Below, in pieces: positions 1-8,466 of a stretch of DNA of 64,000 nucleotides. A program made the translations under genes and the position numbers. The DNA lies in assembly GCA_017935345.1 (NCBI GenBank), contig JAGBHU010000044.1, positions 310,001 to 374,000 of the forward strand, given 5' to 3'. The DNA comes from Coprococcus sp. (GTDB lineage: Bacteria > Bacillota > Clostridia > Lachnospirales > Lachnospiraceae). The notes beneath the pieces were generated by a model. The model was given only the letters and a program-made list of their open reading frames with translations. It was not told the DNA's origin and did no database searches. Each line of letters starts with the position of its first letter. The first letter of the stretch is position 1.

Positions 1-394
1 CAAAATCATTTCTCTTTAATATACATTCAGAGATAATCTCTCTGGTCTCACTAAGATGTAATAATTCTTCATAGTGAAGCATAATTGCACCCATACCTAT
101 ATAGTTATCATAATATGTAGCATATGTATCCGCATAAAACTTTACTTTTTCCATATAAGATACATCCATATGTTCCACTGTTCTCTGAATATTAACATCA
201 AAAGCTGCATACTGTGATACAACCTCTGTGAGTACTTCATCAATTCCTCCAAAGTACTTATATATCAATGTCTCAGAAATATTTTCTATTCGTGCAAGAT
301 TTTTGGTTGTAAGAGCATGCAATCCTAAATCTCCAATTAGCTCAATAGCCGATGCAACTATCTTGTCTCTTCTGGAAATATAACTTTCTGCCAA
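1..394 (-). CDS. TetR/AcrR family transcriptional regulator (3' end outside window)
   Basis: About 131 codons are visible and the frame stays open to the window edge, so the C-terminal part is missing. I start it at a TTG codon (394-392) because a GGGAGG ribosome site sits 8 nt upstream and no ATG fits. The N-terminal 50 residues look like a TetR helix-turn-helix: a charged helix with SRRDKIVASAIELI, then LTTKNLARIENISETLIYKYF, which matches the usual pattern of small helix, turn and YxYF recognition helix. The remainder (DEVLTEVVSQY and following) is helical, as expected for a ligand-binding domain. TetR proteins are dimeric repressors, usually of neighbouring or divergent genes; the target is outside the window or unknown. 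Family call is good; ligand and target are not known. Confidence 0.75.
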   Translation of the reverse strand, partial: MAESYISRRDKIVASAIELIGDLGLHALTTKNLARIENISETLIYKYFGGIDEVLTEVVSQYAAFDVNIQRTVEHMDVSYMEKVKFYADTYATYYDNYIGMGAIMLHYEELLHLSETREIISECILKRNDF

Positions 395-469
395 ATCGCA
401 ATCCTCCCAACACATTTAGTCTTAAACCACAAAACACTACTCTAATTCTATGTCATGAACCCTTTTTTG

Positions 470-1381
470 TCAATGAACAATATCCAGCGTTTTCCTTTTA
501 TAATCATAATAATATAGATTATCAGAAAGCACTTCCGTACAATGTACCACCGTATGATTTGCCTCTTTTACCAGCTCCTTTAACATTTCAGTATTCTCTG
601 CACACTCTGCCGAAATAAACAGCATCTCATGTACACTGGACGGCATTATGTACATATCAGATCCTATTTTATCGAAACAGCGCTCAAGTGCACCCGGATA
701 CAATATGGCAGAAGCACCGTTTATGCCAATCGTATTTGTAATTACAAACAACTGTCCATTTTCGCTTTGTACATTTTGATACCCGCCATAATCGTATATG
801 CGGTTTAACATATCAAACAGGTTTTCGATACAAAGTGGGAAAATGCGCATTGTATTTTCCATGGATAATTGGAACAGAGCCTGTATATTGATATTCCATC
901 TTTTCATATCTCTATTTGAAATAAGCACCGATGAAATTCCGTTTTCGTCTACATTTACAACCCATCTGAAAGTAATGGCAAGGTCAAGATATGGCAAATG
1001 TGGTATTTCTTTCAGACTTGTTTCATTTCTGCTTCTGTTTACCAGTCTGAATATGATTTTATCCTTCGCCTTTTCAAAATTACAATATGTATCAATATCC
1101 GCATCCAATTCATACATCCGTTCATCAAAAGAACTATAAATCTCCTCCATAATTCCATCAAGGTTACCTGTTTCCTCATATTGCCGATAATAATCTTCCA
1201 TATAAACGGTAGGACTTATCGTGTAATTTTCCCGGCAAACTGTTACTGCGGTAAGCACGAACCCATTGTTTTTTGTTATATTCTTTTTTAAAACCCTGAC
1301 ATTTTCGCCCCTTTCCTCAAATGTCCTTGAAAGACATTTGCATACATAATCTGAAAATTCTTCGTATTTCATTAAAAACAT
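470..1381 (-). CDS. DUF5688 family protein
   Basis: A 303-residue soluble protein without signal peptide or membrane segment. The N-terminus (MKYEEFSDYV, then KNNGFVLTAVTV, then SPTVYMEDYYRQYEETG) fits the DUF5688 pattern, a family common in Lachnospiraceae, often in several copies per genome, with no known biochemical role. The C-terminal half ends with a segment rich in Asn/Asp/Tyr. AAGGAG lies 4 nt before the first ATG; a second in-frame ATG three codons later (MKYEEF) is an alternative start. It stands alone between a TetR gene and hisC, with a palindromic possible operator just upstream. No function is proposed. Confidence 0.7.
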   Translation of the reverse strand: MFLMKYEEFSDYVCKCLSRTFEERGENVRVLKKNITKNNGFVLTAVTVCRENYTISPTVYMEDYYRQYEETGNLDGIMEEIYSSFDERMYELDADIDTYCNFEKAKDKIIFRLVNRSRNETSLKEIPHLPYLDLAITFRWVVNVDENGISSVLISNRDMKRWNINIQALFQLSMENTMRIFPLCIENLFDMLNRIYDYGGYQNVQSENGQLFVITNTIGINGASAILYPGALERCFDKIGSDMYIMPSSVHEMLFISAECAENTEMLKELVKEANHTVVHCTEVLSDNLYYYDYKRKTLDIVH

Positions 1382-1406
1382 TATTCTCCTTCAATCACGA
1401 AATTAA

Positions 1407-1418
1407 CGAAACGTTTCG
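1407..1418. promoter_or_regulatory. Perfect palindrome CGAAACGTTTCG, possible LacI/CcpA-type operator
   Basis: The 12-bp palindrome lies 26 bp upstream of the DUF5688 start, inside an AT-rich leader. Its core GAAACGTTTC resembles operators of LacI-family regulators and the centre of catabolite-responsive elements. The position would suit repression of the DUF5688 gene. No LacI-type regulator is encoded in the window, so this rests on motif similarity alone. Confidence 0.35.
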
Positions 1419-1575
1419 ATATATTCATCTTATGCGAAAAAAACTTACAAAGTCAATGATTTCTCCTCGCTAAAAAATAGAATCCTGCGCTAATTTGTGG
1501 AATCCAAATCATGGACATTTAAAACCAATTTAATTACAACTATTTTTCATATGAATGCTATTCATAATAAATAAA

Positions 1576-1644
1576 AAACAGCATATATCAGAATTTTCAG
1601 TTATCATCATGCAGATATACTGTCCAATCCAATACATGCTGTTT
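1576..1644 (-). terminator. Probable terminator of hisC
   Basis: Downstream of the hisC stop, a 9-bp outer stem (AAACAGCAT with ATGCTGTTT) encloses about 50 nt that can form further pairs, and on the minus strand the stem is followed by TTTTTATTTATT. The long loop is unusual for an intrinsic terminator, but position and T-run fit. Confidence 0.5.
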
Positions 1645-1652
1645 ATCCATTT

Positions 1653-2705
1653 TTATAATTTTGTATATTCTTTCAGAAAGCTCACAAATGCCGCCATCTC
1701 CTCATCTGTTCCTATGGAGATACGAAGATAATTATTGATTCTGGGTGCATCAAAATATCTTACATATATTTTCGCTTTCTTTGCCGCCTCAAATATTTCC
1801 TTTGCAGGTATCCTTTCATGTGTGGCAAATACAAAATTTGCTGATGAAGGCAGACAGGAAAATCCAAGAGACTTTATATCTTCTACAAATTTTTCACGTG
1901 TATGAATAACCTTCTCTACCGTCTTTCTGAAATATTCTTCATCTTTTACCGATTCCGCGCCCATTATTATAGACGGTCTGTTCATGGTATATGAATTATA
2001 GGAATATTTCACATCATTCAGCGCCTTAATCAGTTCAGAATTACTGATGGCATATCCGATTCTAAGTCCTGCCATAGACCTTGACTTTGAAAAAGTCCTG
2101 ACCACCACCAAATTGTCATATTGGTCTATCAAAGGCAATGCTGTTTCACCGCCAAAATCAATATATGCTTCGTCCACGATAACGATTGATGACAGATTGT
2201 TCTTTATAATCTCTTCTATATTGTCAAGAGGCTCATAAATTCCTGTCGGCGCATTGGGATTCGGAAATACGATTCCACCATTTTCCTTATCATAATCTTC
2301 CTTTACCAGTCTGAAGTTCTCATCAAGAGCAGGTCTTTCATATGGAATTCTAAAAAGCTCCGCCCATACATCATAAAACGAATATGTAATATCCGGAAAA
2401 AGTATCGGTTTCTCCGAATTAAAAAAAGTCATAAAGGACATAGCCAGCACATCATCCGAACCGACACCCACAAACACCTGAGAAGAATCCACTCCGTGAT
2501 ACCTCGCCAGTTCATCAACGAGTAGTGATGCCGTCGGATCCGGATACAATCTTAACATGTCCATATTTTCATTTATCACTTTTACCCTTGGTGACGGTCC
2601 ATAAGGGTTTTCATTTGTATTTAACTTTATGATGCCGGTATCCTTTGGCTGTTCTCCCGGAACATAAGGTGTTACACGGCGTATATTTTCTCTCCAAGCT
2701 GTCAT
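1653..2705 (-). CDS. hisC: Histidinol-phosphate aminotransferase
   Basis: PLP-dependent fold-type I aminotransferase (EC 2.6.1.9) that converts imidazole acetol phosphate plus glutamate to histidinol phosphate; cytosolic. Seen: the substrate-binding TNENPYGPSP near the start, FPNPNAPTG in the middle, VDEAYIDFG for the PLP pyridine contact, and RTFSKSRSMAGLRIGYA with the Schiff-base lysine; C-terminal LRISIGT with the carboxylate-binding Arg. I start at ATG 2705 (MTAWRENIRRV, 350 aa) because GGAGG lies 8 nt before it; a longer reading from 2729 has no ribosome site and adds eight non-conserved residues. No other his gene is adjacent, so the gene is detached from a histidine operon. Related enzymes can accept aromatic amino acids, so side activity on phenylpyruvate is possible. 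Confidence 0.88.
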   Translation of the reverse strand: MTAWRENIRRVTPYVPGEQPKDTGIIKLNTNENPYGPSPRVKVINENMDMLRLYPDPTASLLVDELARYHGVDSSQVFVGVGSDDVLAMSFMTFFNSEKPILFPDITYSFYDVWAELFRIPYERPALDENFRLVKEDYDKENGGIVFPNPNAPTGIYEPLDNIEEIIKNNLSSIVIVDEAYIDFGGETALPLIDQYDNLVVVRTFSKSRSMAGLRIGYAISNSELIKALNDVKYSYNSYTMNRPSIIMGAESVKDEEYFRKTVEKVIHTREKFVEDIKSLGFSCLPSSANFVFATHERIPAKEIFEAAKKAKIYVRYFDAPRINNYLRISIGTDEEMAAFVSFLKEYTKL

Positions 2706-2839
2706 TTTATAGGCCTCCATTATATTCATTGTATGATACCATGTGGGTCAAGCTTAACTTCGTTTCACTATGTACCCACACTATCCCAACTATACCACAA
2801 TGAAAATTAACGTGCAACCTGAATGGGCTTGCCTGAACC

Positions 2840-4126
2840 CTACACACGTCTTAATGCTATTCGTATATTCATATAGCCTTCTTTATTTTCTGCCATGACT
2901 TCACCTTCCATAAGATGTACCAGTTGTCTGCAGATATATAAGCCCAGTCCGCTTCCCGGCTGTTTTCCTACATTACTGCCTCTGAAAAAGCTTTCAAACA
3001 TCATGGACATTTCCTTATCGGAAATGATTTCTCCCGAATTCATGATATTGATGATAAATTCTTCATCACTGTTTTCACATTCCATCCATATACGCTTCCC
3101 GTCGCCATATTTGATGGCATTTTCAACTACATTCTGTATAACCTCTATAAGCCTTTCCCTGTCAGCCCACACCATAATGTTGTTATATTTCTTTATTTCA
3201 AAATCAATCATGGTAAGCTTCATTTTATCTGTATAATAAGCGTCTATTTCTGACAACACATCTTTGATATAGATTTCAACATTCTCAACTTCAAAATGAA
3301 GGAAATCCTCCTTGGAAGCAGAAACAATATCCGATACATATTTTTCTATCTCATCTGCCTTACTGTCTATCTGCTCTGCAATCTGAATTTTCTTCTCTTC
3401 ATCCTTATAAAGATTGCGGCTTAATGCTTTCGAATACAGCTTTATGGTACTGAGCGGTGTCTTGATATCGTGGGATAAGGACAGTAGTAAAAGCTTCTTT
3501 TCCTTATGAAGTGCCAATTCCCGCACCTTACTTTCCTCTATATTCTCACGAAGTAAATTCATCCCCCACAAATATTTTCCAAAATATCTGTTTTTCTCTT
3601 CGTCAAGCGGTATGGTCAGCTTCCCCTTTGCCAGCTCATACGGCAGCTGTTCCATCCTGTGAAACGGCATAAGGATACGATTTCTTATATAAAGTAAAGT
3701 TAAAATAACTGCCGCAAACGATACGACTATCACAAGATTAACGATTATCCTGTCGTTACTATGATTTCTTTTTTTATCTTCATAGCTTATCTTATAGATA
3801 GACCTGTCAGTCACAAATATCTCATATGTATCATCAGAAGCATCCACCAGACGGGCAAGTCCGTCTTTATCCTCTGTTCTGTCAAGTCCGGTTATCCCCT
3901 CGTAACTGCTTACGCCTGTATATGCAATCAGCCCCGTCAAATCAGACGGAGCCATATCATATGCTGCCTCATATTCCCTTATAGCATGTTCTATTCTGTT
4001 TATGGATATCCTGTAGCTGTTATCTGTATGATTTTCATTGTTCCCTGCCATATAGATATTAACGCTCAAAAGCAAAGCAACAAACAAAAGTGTCATACGG
4101 ACAATGATTCTATTGATTTTCTTCAT
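2840..4126 (-). CDS. Sensor histidine kinase of an ABC-exporter-linked two-component system
   Basis: 428 aa membrane kinase. Two transmembrane segments (about residues 8-27 and 127-147) frame a roughly 100-residue extracytoplasmic sensor region. The HisKA domain has LSLSHDIKTPLSTIKLY with phospho-acceptor His219; the ATPase domain shows the N box QNVVENAIKYGDGK (about 331-344) and the G box GSGLGLYICRQL (about 391-402). It follows the response regulator with 3 bp between stop and start codon, so the two are translationally coupled. The genes lie directly downstream of the ABC exporter ATPase and permease, the arrangement of Bce/Vra-like peptide-sensing modules, though this kinase has a larger extracellular loop than the short-loop BceS type, so it may sense a ligand itself. 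Confidence 0.88.
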   Translation of the reverse strand: MKKINRIIVRMTLLFVALLLSVNIYMAGNNENHTDNSYRISINRIEHAIREYEAAYDMAPSDLTGLIAYTGVSSYEGITGLDRTEDKDGLARLVDASDDTYEIFVTDRSIYKISYEDKKRNHSNDRIIVNLVIVVSFAAVILTLLYIRNRILMPFHRMEQLPYELAKGKLTIPLDEEKNRYFGKYLWGMNLLRENIEESKVRELALHKEKKLLLLSLSHDIKTPLSTIKLYSKALSRNLYKDEEKKIQIAEQIDSKADEIEKYVSDIVSASKEDFLHFEVENVEIYIKDVLSEIDAYYTDKMKLTMIDFEIKKYNNIMVWADRERLIEVIQNVVENAIKYGDGKRIWMECENSDEEFIINIMNSGEIISDKEMSMMFESFFRGSNVGKQPGSGLGLYICRQLVHLMEGEVMAENKEGYMNIRIALRRV

Positions 4127-4129
4127 ATC

Positions 4130-4792
4130 CTATTCATATCTGTAGCCGATTCCCCATACCGTCTGTATGTGAACAGGCTTTTTAGAATCCTCCTCCAGTT
4201 TGTCACGAAGATATTTGATATGGACATTTAAGGTCTGGGGCTCGCTGTCACTTTCAAAGCCCCATATCTTGTTAAACAAATCTTCCTTCTTAAGTGCCTT
4301 TCCCTTATTCTCCATCATGTATAGTAACAAGTCAAATTCCTTGGCACGCATAGCCACCTCTTCTCCCTTAAGATAAACCTTACGGGAATTTTTATCCAGC
4401 CGGATATCTCCGTCTATGATCTCATCAGTGGCATATCTCCGTTTCATGATTCCGTGAATTTTTGCAATCAGCAAATCAATATCAAAAGGCTTTTCAATAT
4501 AATCATCAGCACCAAGAATCAGACCATTCAATTTGTCATCCTTATTTGTTCTTGCACTAATGATAATAATCGGCGTATTGGCGTTCTGTCTGATTCTTTT
4601 GCACAGAGAAAAACCGTCTATCCCCGGAAGCATGATATCCAGTATCAGAAGCTTTGCCCCTTCAGAAGCATATATTTCAAGAGCCTCCTCGCCTGAAGCG
4701 GCATGATACACATCATACCCTTCGGCAGCAAGAAAATCATGCAGCATCTCTCCTATCTCAACCATGTCCTCAACAACTAATATATCTGCCAT
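4130..4792 (-). CDS. OmpR/PhoB-family response regulator
   Basis: 220 aa. The receiver domain (1-115) has the acidic pocket VVED near the start, phospho-acceptor Asp52 in LLILDIMLPG, the switch Ser in IIIISAR and Lys in EKPFD. The C-terminal winged helix (about 125-220) ends in HIKYLRDKLEEDSKKP and TVWGIGYRYE, typical of OmpR/PhoB. AAGGAG lies 5 nt before the ATG. It sits between the ABC ATPase gene (75 bp gap) and its cognate kinase (3 bp gap), so it most likely controls transcription of the exporter operon in which it lies. Confidence 0.92.
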   Translation of the reverse strand: MADILVVEDMVEIGEMLHDFLAAEGYDVYHAASGEEALEIYASEGAKLLILDIMLPGIDGFSLCKRIRQNANTPIIIISARTNKDDKLNGLILGADDYIEKPFDIDLLIAKIHGIMKRRYATDEIIDGDIRLDKNSRKVYLKGEEVAMRAKEFDLLLYMMENKGKALKKEDLFNKIWGFESDSEPQTLNVHIKYLRDKLEEDSKKPVHIQTVWGIGYRYE

Positions 4793-4867
4793 ATATTCTC
4801 CTTCTAAATCATTCTGATATAACCACCTATAGCATTTCTGATTGCGGTCACATCATTTTACAGTTTT

Positions 4868-5635
4868 TTACCAGCCCATATCAATCAGCCAATGATTTAA
4901 CTGATTCTCCCTGTCACGCACATTGCTGCTTTCCTTCATTGACGGAAGCGTAAGTTCTCCTTCTATTTTACCATCAAGTATATAAAGGATTCTAGTACAT
5001 TTTGCTGCCACCTTCATATCGTGTGTAACCAGCATAATGGTTGTACCCTCCTCATTAATACGTACCATTTCCTTCATTACATCCTCTGAGGAGCTTCTGT
5101 TTAAAGCGCCTGTCGGCTCATCAGCAAATAATATATCAGGATTGTTGATGATGCTTCTGCAAATACATGCTCTTTGCAACTGTCCTCCTGATACCTCAGT
5201 GATATCATTTTTAGCAATATCGGTTATGGAAAGCTTCCTCATAAGTTTAGCTCCATACGAGTCAATTTTTTCCCGTTCTGTCTTACCTTTATGCAGTTGA
5301 TATGCCGGAAGAACAATATTGTCCATAATATTCAGATTCTTTAACATATGCATTTGCTGGAATATAAAACCCATACGGGCAAGCCGCATATTTGCCATAT
5401 CCTTCTCAGAAAGTCCGGTAAGCTCCGTATCCTTTATATACACCTTTCCCGCTGTCGGTCTGTCCATACCCGATACACTATACAGAAGTGTAGATTTTCC
5501 TGAGCCGGAAGGCCCCATAACTGCCACCATCTCTCCCTCTTCAATAGTAAATGATATATTTTTCAGTACATTATTCTGCCTTTTATTTACGATATAGGTC
5601 TTACATAAATCCTCTACTCTCAGTGCCTGTGCCAT
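4868..5635 (-). CDS. ABC transporter ATP-binding protein (MacB/LolD-BceA type)
   Basis: 255 aa ATPase that powers the adjacent FtsX-type permease. Walker A GPSGSGKST lies at about 41-49, a Q-loop at FIFQQMHML, the ABC signature at VSGGQLQRA and Walker B at ILFADEPTGAL, followed by the H-loop THD. These are hallmarks of the LolD/MacB/BceA group, whose members move lipids, peptides or macrolides rather than small nutrients. Start chosen at ATG 5635 because AGGAGG precedes it by 9 nt; an upstream in-frame start would overlap the permease gene. It begins 13 bp after the permease stop and is followed by the two-component genes. Confidence 0.92.
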   Translation of the reverse strand: MAQALRVEDLCKTYIVNKRQNNVLKNISFTIEEGEMVAVMGPSGSGKSTLLYSVSGMDRPTAGKVYIKDTELTGLSEKDMANMRLARMGFIFQQMHMLKNLNIMDNIVLPAYQLHKGKTEREKIDSYGAKLMRKLSITDIAKNDITEVSGGQLQRACICRSIINNPDILFADEPTGALNRSSSEDVMKEMVRINEEGTTIMLVTHDMKVAAKCTRILYILDGKIEGELTLPSMKESSNVRDRENQLNHWLIDMGW

Positions 5636-5648
5636 TGTTTTATTCCTC

Positions 5649-8039
5649 CTATTCCTCTCCTCTGATATCATGAACCGTTACCTTCCTTACCTTAAGCATG
5701 GTAAGAATACAAATGATTACTGTTGCAATAAATACAATCAAGGGATACATAAAATATACCTCAAAAGGCTTAACCTCAAATTCTATATGAGGTGCTCCCA
5801 TGATTTTAAATATCTGACCTGATGTAATTCTTGAAAATGGGGTTCCGGTTATACATCCAATCAGCATACCGGCAAATAATACAACCGCAATTCGTTTGGT
5901 CTGCCATGCCATGACATTTCTGTTTGTAAATCCCATTGTCTTTAACATTCCCATCGTTCCCTTTTCTCTGATTAAAAACATCTTTTGCATAAGAACAACG
6001 ACAAGAATATCGACTAATATCACAATGACAAGAATCAGTAATTTTAGTGAGTCAAGCTGCCCTGATATCCCACCTATCATATCATTAATAAATTCTCTCA
6101 TGCTCTTCACATTTGCATTTATTAATACAGAAGCGGCTTTTTCTCTATATTGCTCCTTCATATCACTGTCATACCCATCTCCAAAGGATACCTGTATACC
6201 AAACGTTCCATTGATAGCCATATTATCCAGCTCTGCATCCTGATGAAACCGAATCGCTTCACCCAGATTATTCATGGTTTGATAGAGTGCCGATACGATA
6301 TACTCCTTTTTCTCCCCATTCATTGTTATATAAACCGTATCTCCAACCTTTGCATCTATCGCCTCTGCCGTGGCATAACCAAGAGCTACCTCATTCTCAT
6401 ACATCGGTGCTGTACCTTCTTCATATGCGTAGCCTGTTGTATCTGTATGAATCCCTTGAAAAGCCGCAGAATTAAACGCTTTATCACCCTTGGTAATCTG
6501 AAATCTGAGCATGACCTCCATAAATATCTTCTCAACAGGAATATCTGCCTCTACAAGCTTGTTCTTATATCTCACCATACCTTCTTCCATGGCATTGATA
6601 TCTTTTGTGATAATCCATTCATCCATTTCATCGCTTATTATCCATATGTCACATGACTGCGTTGAGAAAGTACCTGCTATACTGTCCGAATTCAGCGTAT
6701 TAATTGTATTGATCGGCATAGCAAGAAGCCATATTCCAACGATACCTGTTATAAAAAGTGCCACATACTTTCTGATTTCACTTAAAACATCGGTACATGC
6801 CATAAAGGTTGTCGGCTTCAGTTTAGAACCTTTCAGCTTAAGAATCCCCTTTTTACGGAAGCGTTCTCCATTATTGCCGCTTCTGATTGCATCCATTGGT
6901 GTAAGCTTCTTTACTTTTTTGGTACTTCCATAGGCTAACAGCACAATAATAACTGCAACAGCGATGCTGGCGGCAAGCTCTATCAGCATACTGCTTTTAT
7001 CTCCTATTGTAACAATATTTTTTGCAACTTTTTTTAGCAGTAATCTTGCAAATGGTATCGATATTGCAAATCCTATAGCCGAACCGACAACTGCTATGGC
7101 AAAATACTTGACGACATACATCCTTCTAATATCACTATTTTTAATACCGATTGCCTTCATAATACCAATTTCTTTATATTCTTCGTTTATTGTAAAGACA
7201 ATAACGAACTTCATCATAACCGCCGATATTATAATCAGACAAACAGATAGCATCAGAAGCACACCTGCCACTATCATATCCATAATATATGTTAATTTCA
7301 GGGTATTCTGATCACAGCTAAAAATCTGATAGATATCCGCTTTATTGTAATCGTTTTTAAATTCTTTCAGATTATTTGTTTTTATGGAATACATCTTTCC
7401 ATAAGCAAAACTGCTGTCTGATAGAATCTCTGCAAAATCCTCCTCACTAAAGATACATCTGTGGTTTCCCATCATTTCAGCACCAAGAGATGCATCCTTG
7501 AAATACCCTTTTATTACAAATTCCTTTTGAAATTCTTTTAAATCAGTAATCGTTATTTTATCTCCTGCCTTCAAATCATTCGCATCCATATACGAATAAG
7601 GTATATAAATCGTTCCATTTTCCATGGATGTTATTTCCCTGTTTTCACTATCAAAAAATTTCTGCTGATTAATTTTGAAGCAGGATAAAATCACGGTATT
7701 ATCTATTTGTACCTCTTCTCTACCTTCAATTTCAAAATCCTTGTTTGTCAGATACATATTCTCATCAATACTATATCCATCAACCCATTTGTTACTGTCC
7801 AGAAATTTCTCTACATTCTCATCATTTGAAGTATCAGCGTTCTTATCACCTCTTAAGGTTAAGATTATGTAATCATCAAGCCCTGACTGTTCAAAGAAAT
7901 AATCAGTGCCATTCATAACTGCCACCATGTTACTGATACTTGTAGCGATAAACGTAACCGCCAAAATAACAAATAACAGAATGATGATATTCATTGACTT
8001 TTTCTGCTTTAAATTTTTGATAAGCATCCTGAAAAACAT
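5649..8039 (-). CDS. ABC transporter permease with two FtsX domains
   Basis: 796 aa. An N-terminal membrane anchor (about 15-37) leads into a large extracytoplasmic domain (about 40-250), three membrane helices (FtsX domain 1, about 255-370), a linker with another helix, a second extracellular domain (about 450-650) and a final three-helix FtsX domain (about 670-790). Both FtsX blocks carry the typical EIGIMKAIGIKNSDI and KGTMGMLKTMGFTN segments. Such two-block permeases act in mechanotransmission or extrude peptides and lipids. AAGGAG lies 9 nt before the ATG. It is the first gene of the permease-ATPase-regulator-kinase operon, so the operon promoter should lie in 8040-8340. Substrate unknown; antimicrobial-peptide defence is an inference from gene order. 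Confidence 0.88.
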   Translation of the reverse strand: MFFRMLIKNLKQKKSMNIIILLFVILAVTFIATSISNMVAVMNGTDYFFEQSGLDDYIILTLRGDKNADTSNDENVEKFLDSNKWVDGYSIDENMYLTNKDFEIEGREEVQIDNTVILSCFKINQQKFFDSENREITSMENGTIYIPYSYMDANDLKAGDKITITDLKEFQKEFVIKGYFKDASLGAEMMGNHRCIFSEEDFAEILSDSSFAYGKMYSIKTNNLKEFKNDYNKADIYQIFSCDQNTLKLTYIMDMIVAGVLLMLSVCLIIISAVMMKFVIVFTINEEYKEIGIMKAIGIKNSDIRRMYVVKYFAIAVVGSAIGFAISIPFARLLLKKVAKNIVTIGDKSSMLIELAASIAVAVIIVLLAYGSTKKVKKLTPMDAIRSGNNGERFRKKGILKLKGSKLKPTTFMACTDVLSEIRKYVALFITGIVGIWLLAMPINTINTLNSDSIAGTFSTQSCDIWIISDEMDEWIITKDINAMEEGMVRYKNKLVEADIPVEKIFMEVMLRFQITKGDKAFNSAAFQGIHTDTTGYAYEEGTAPMYENEVALGYATAEAIDAKVGDTVYITMNGEKKEYIVSALYQTMNNLGEAIRFHQDAELDNMAINGTFGIQVSFGDGYDSDMKEQYREKAASVLINANVKSMREFINDMIGGISGQLDSLKLLILVIVILVDILVVVLMQKMFLIREKGTMGMLKTMGFTNRNVMAWQTKRIAVVLFAGMLIGCITGTPFSRITSGQIFKIMGAPHIEFEVKPFEVYFMYPLIVFIATVIICILTMLKVRKVTVHDIRGEE

Positions 8040-8466
8040 GTTATTTATCTCCTTTCGCAGGCTCGGTATTTGTAAAATTCCTGCCCTTTCATGTTCTATG
8101 ATGACAATTTAGCATATGAATTATTAAAAAATCTTTAACTAGTATATCTAACATCAACCGAATGTTTTTGAGTTAACCGGACAGCTGTTATATGGATATT
8201 CACTTAAGCCTAAAAACATATTGGGAAATAGTAGCATTTCCTCTTCGCTTCTCCTAGTAATAGTATTTACATACACACCTATCGTTCCTTTATCTACATA
8301 ATTCTTTATCATTCGGCTCTGTAACGCTAAATATTGAATACAGAAAAAGGCTCCAATATATTTTACTATACTGGAACCTTTTTCATCATTTCTGAATTAT
8401 ATAATATTCTTTATATATGTTCAATTCCTCAGTCTTTTTTACTTTCTGAATCGTTACAAATTCATT
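8040..8466. other. Intergenic region with promoter of the ABC/two-component operon
   Basis: No coding frame of note in this 427-bp stretch. On the minus strand, close to the permease gene, TGCTAAATT (about 8111-8119) could serve as an extended -10 box; I see no convincing -35 box. The left half may hold the binding site of the response regulator, but I could not pick out a clear direct repeat. The right part holds the transporter terminator listed separately. Confidence 0.3.
8343..8384 (-). terminator. Terminator of the amino acid transporter gene (usable on both strands)
   Basis: GAAAAAGGCTCCA pairs with TGGAACCTTTTTC (one G-T pair) around a 15-nt AT-rich loop. A-run on one side and T-run on the other make it potentially bidirectional. 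It lies 82 bp after the stop of the sodium-coupled transporter. Confidence 0.8.
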
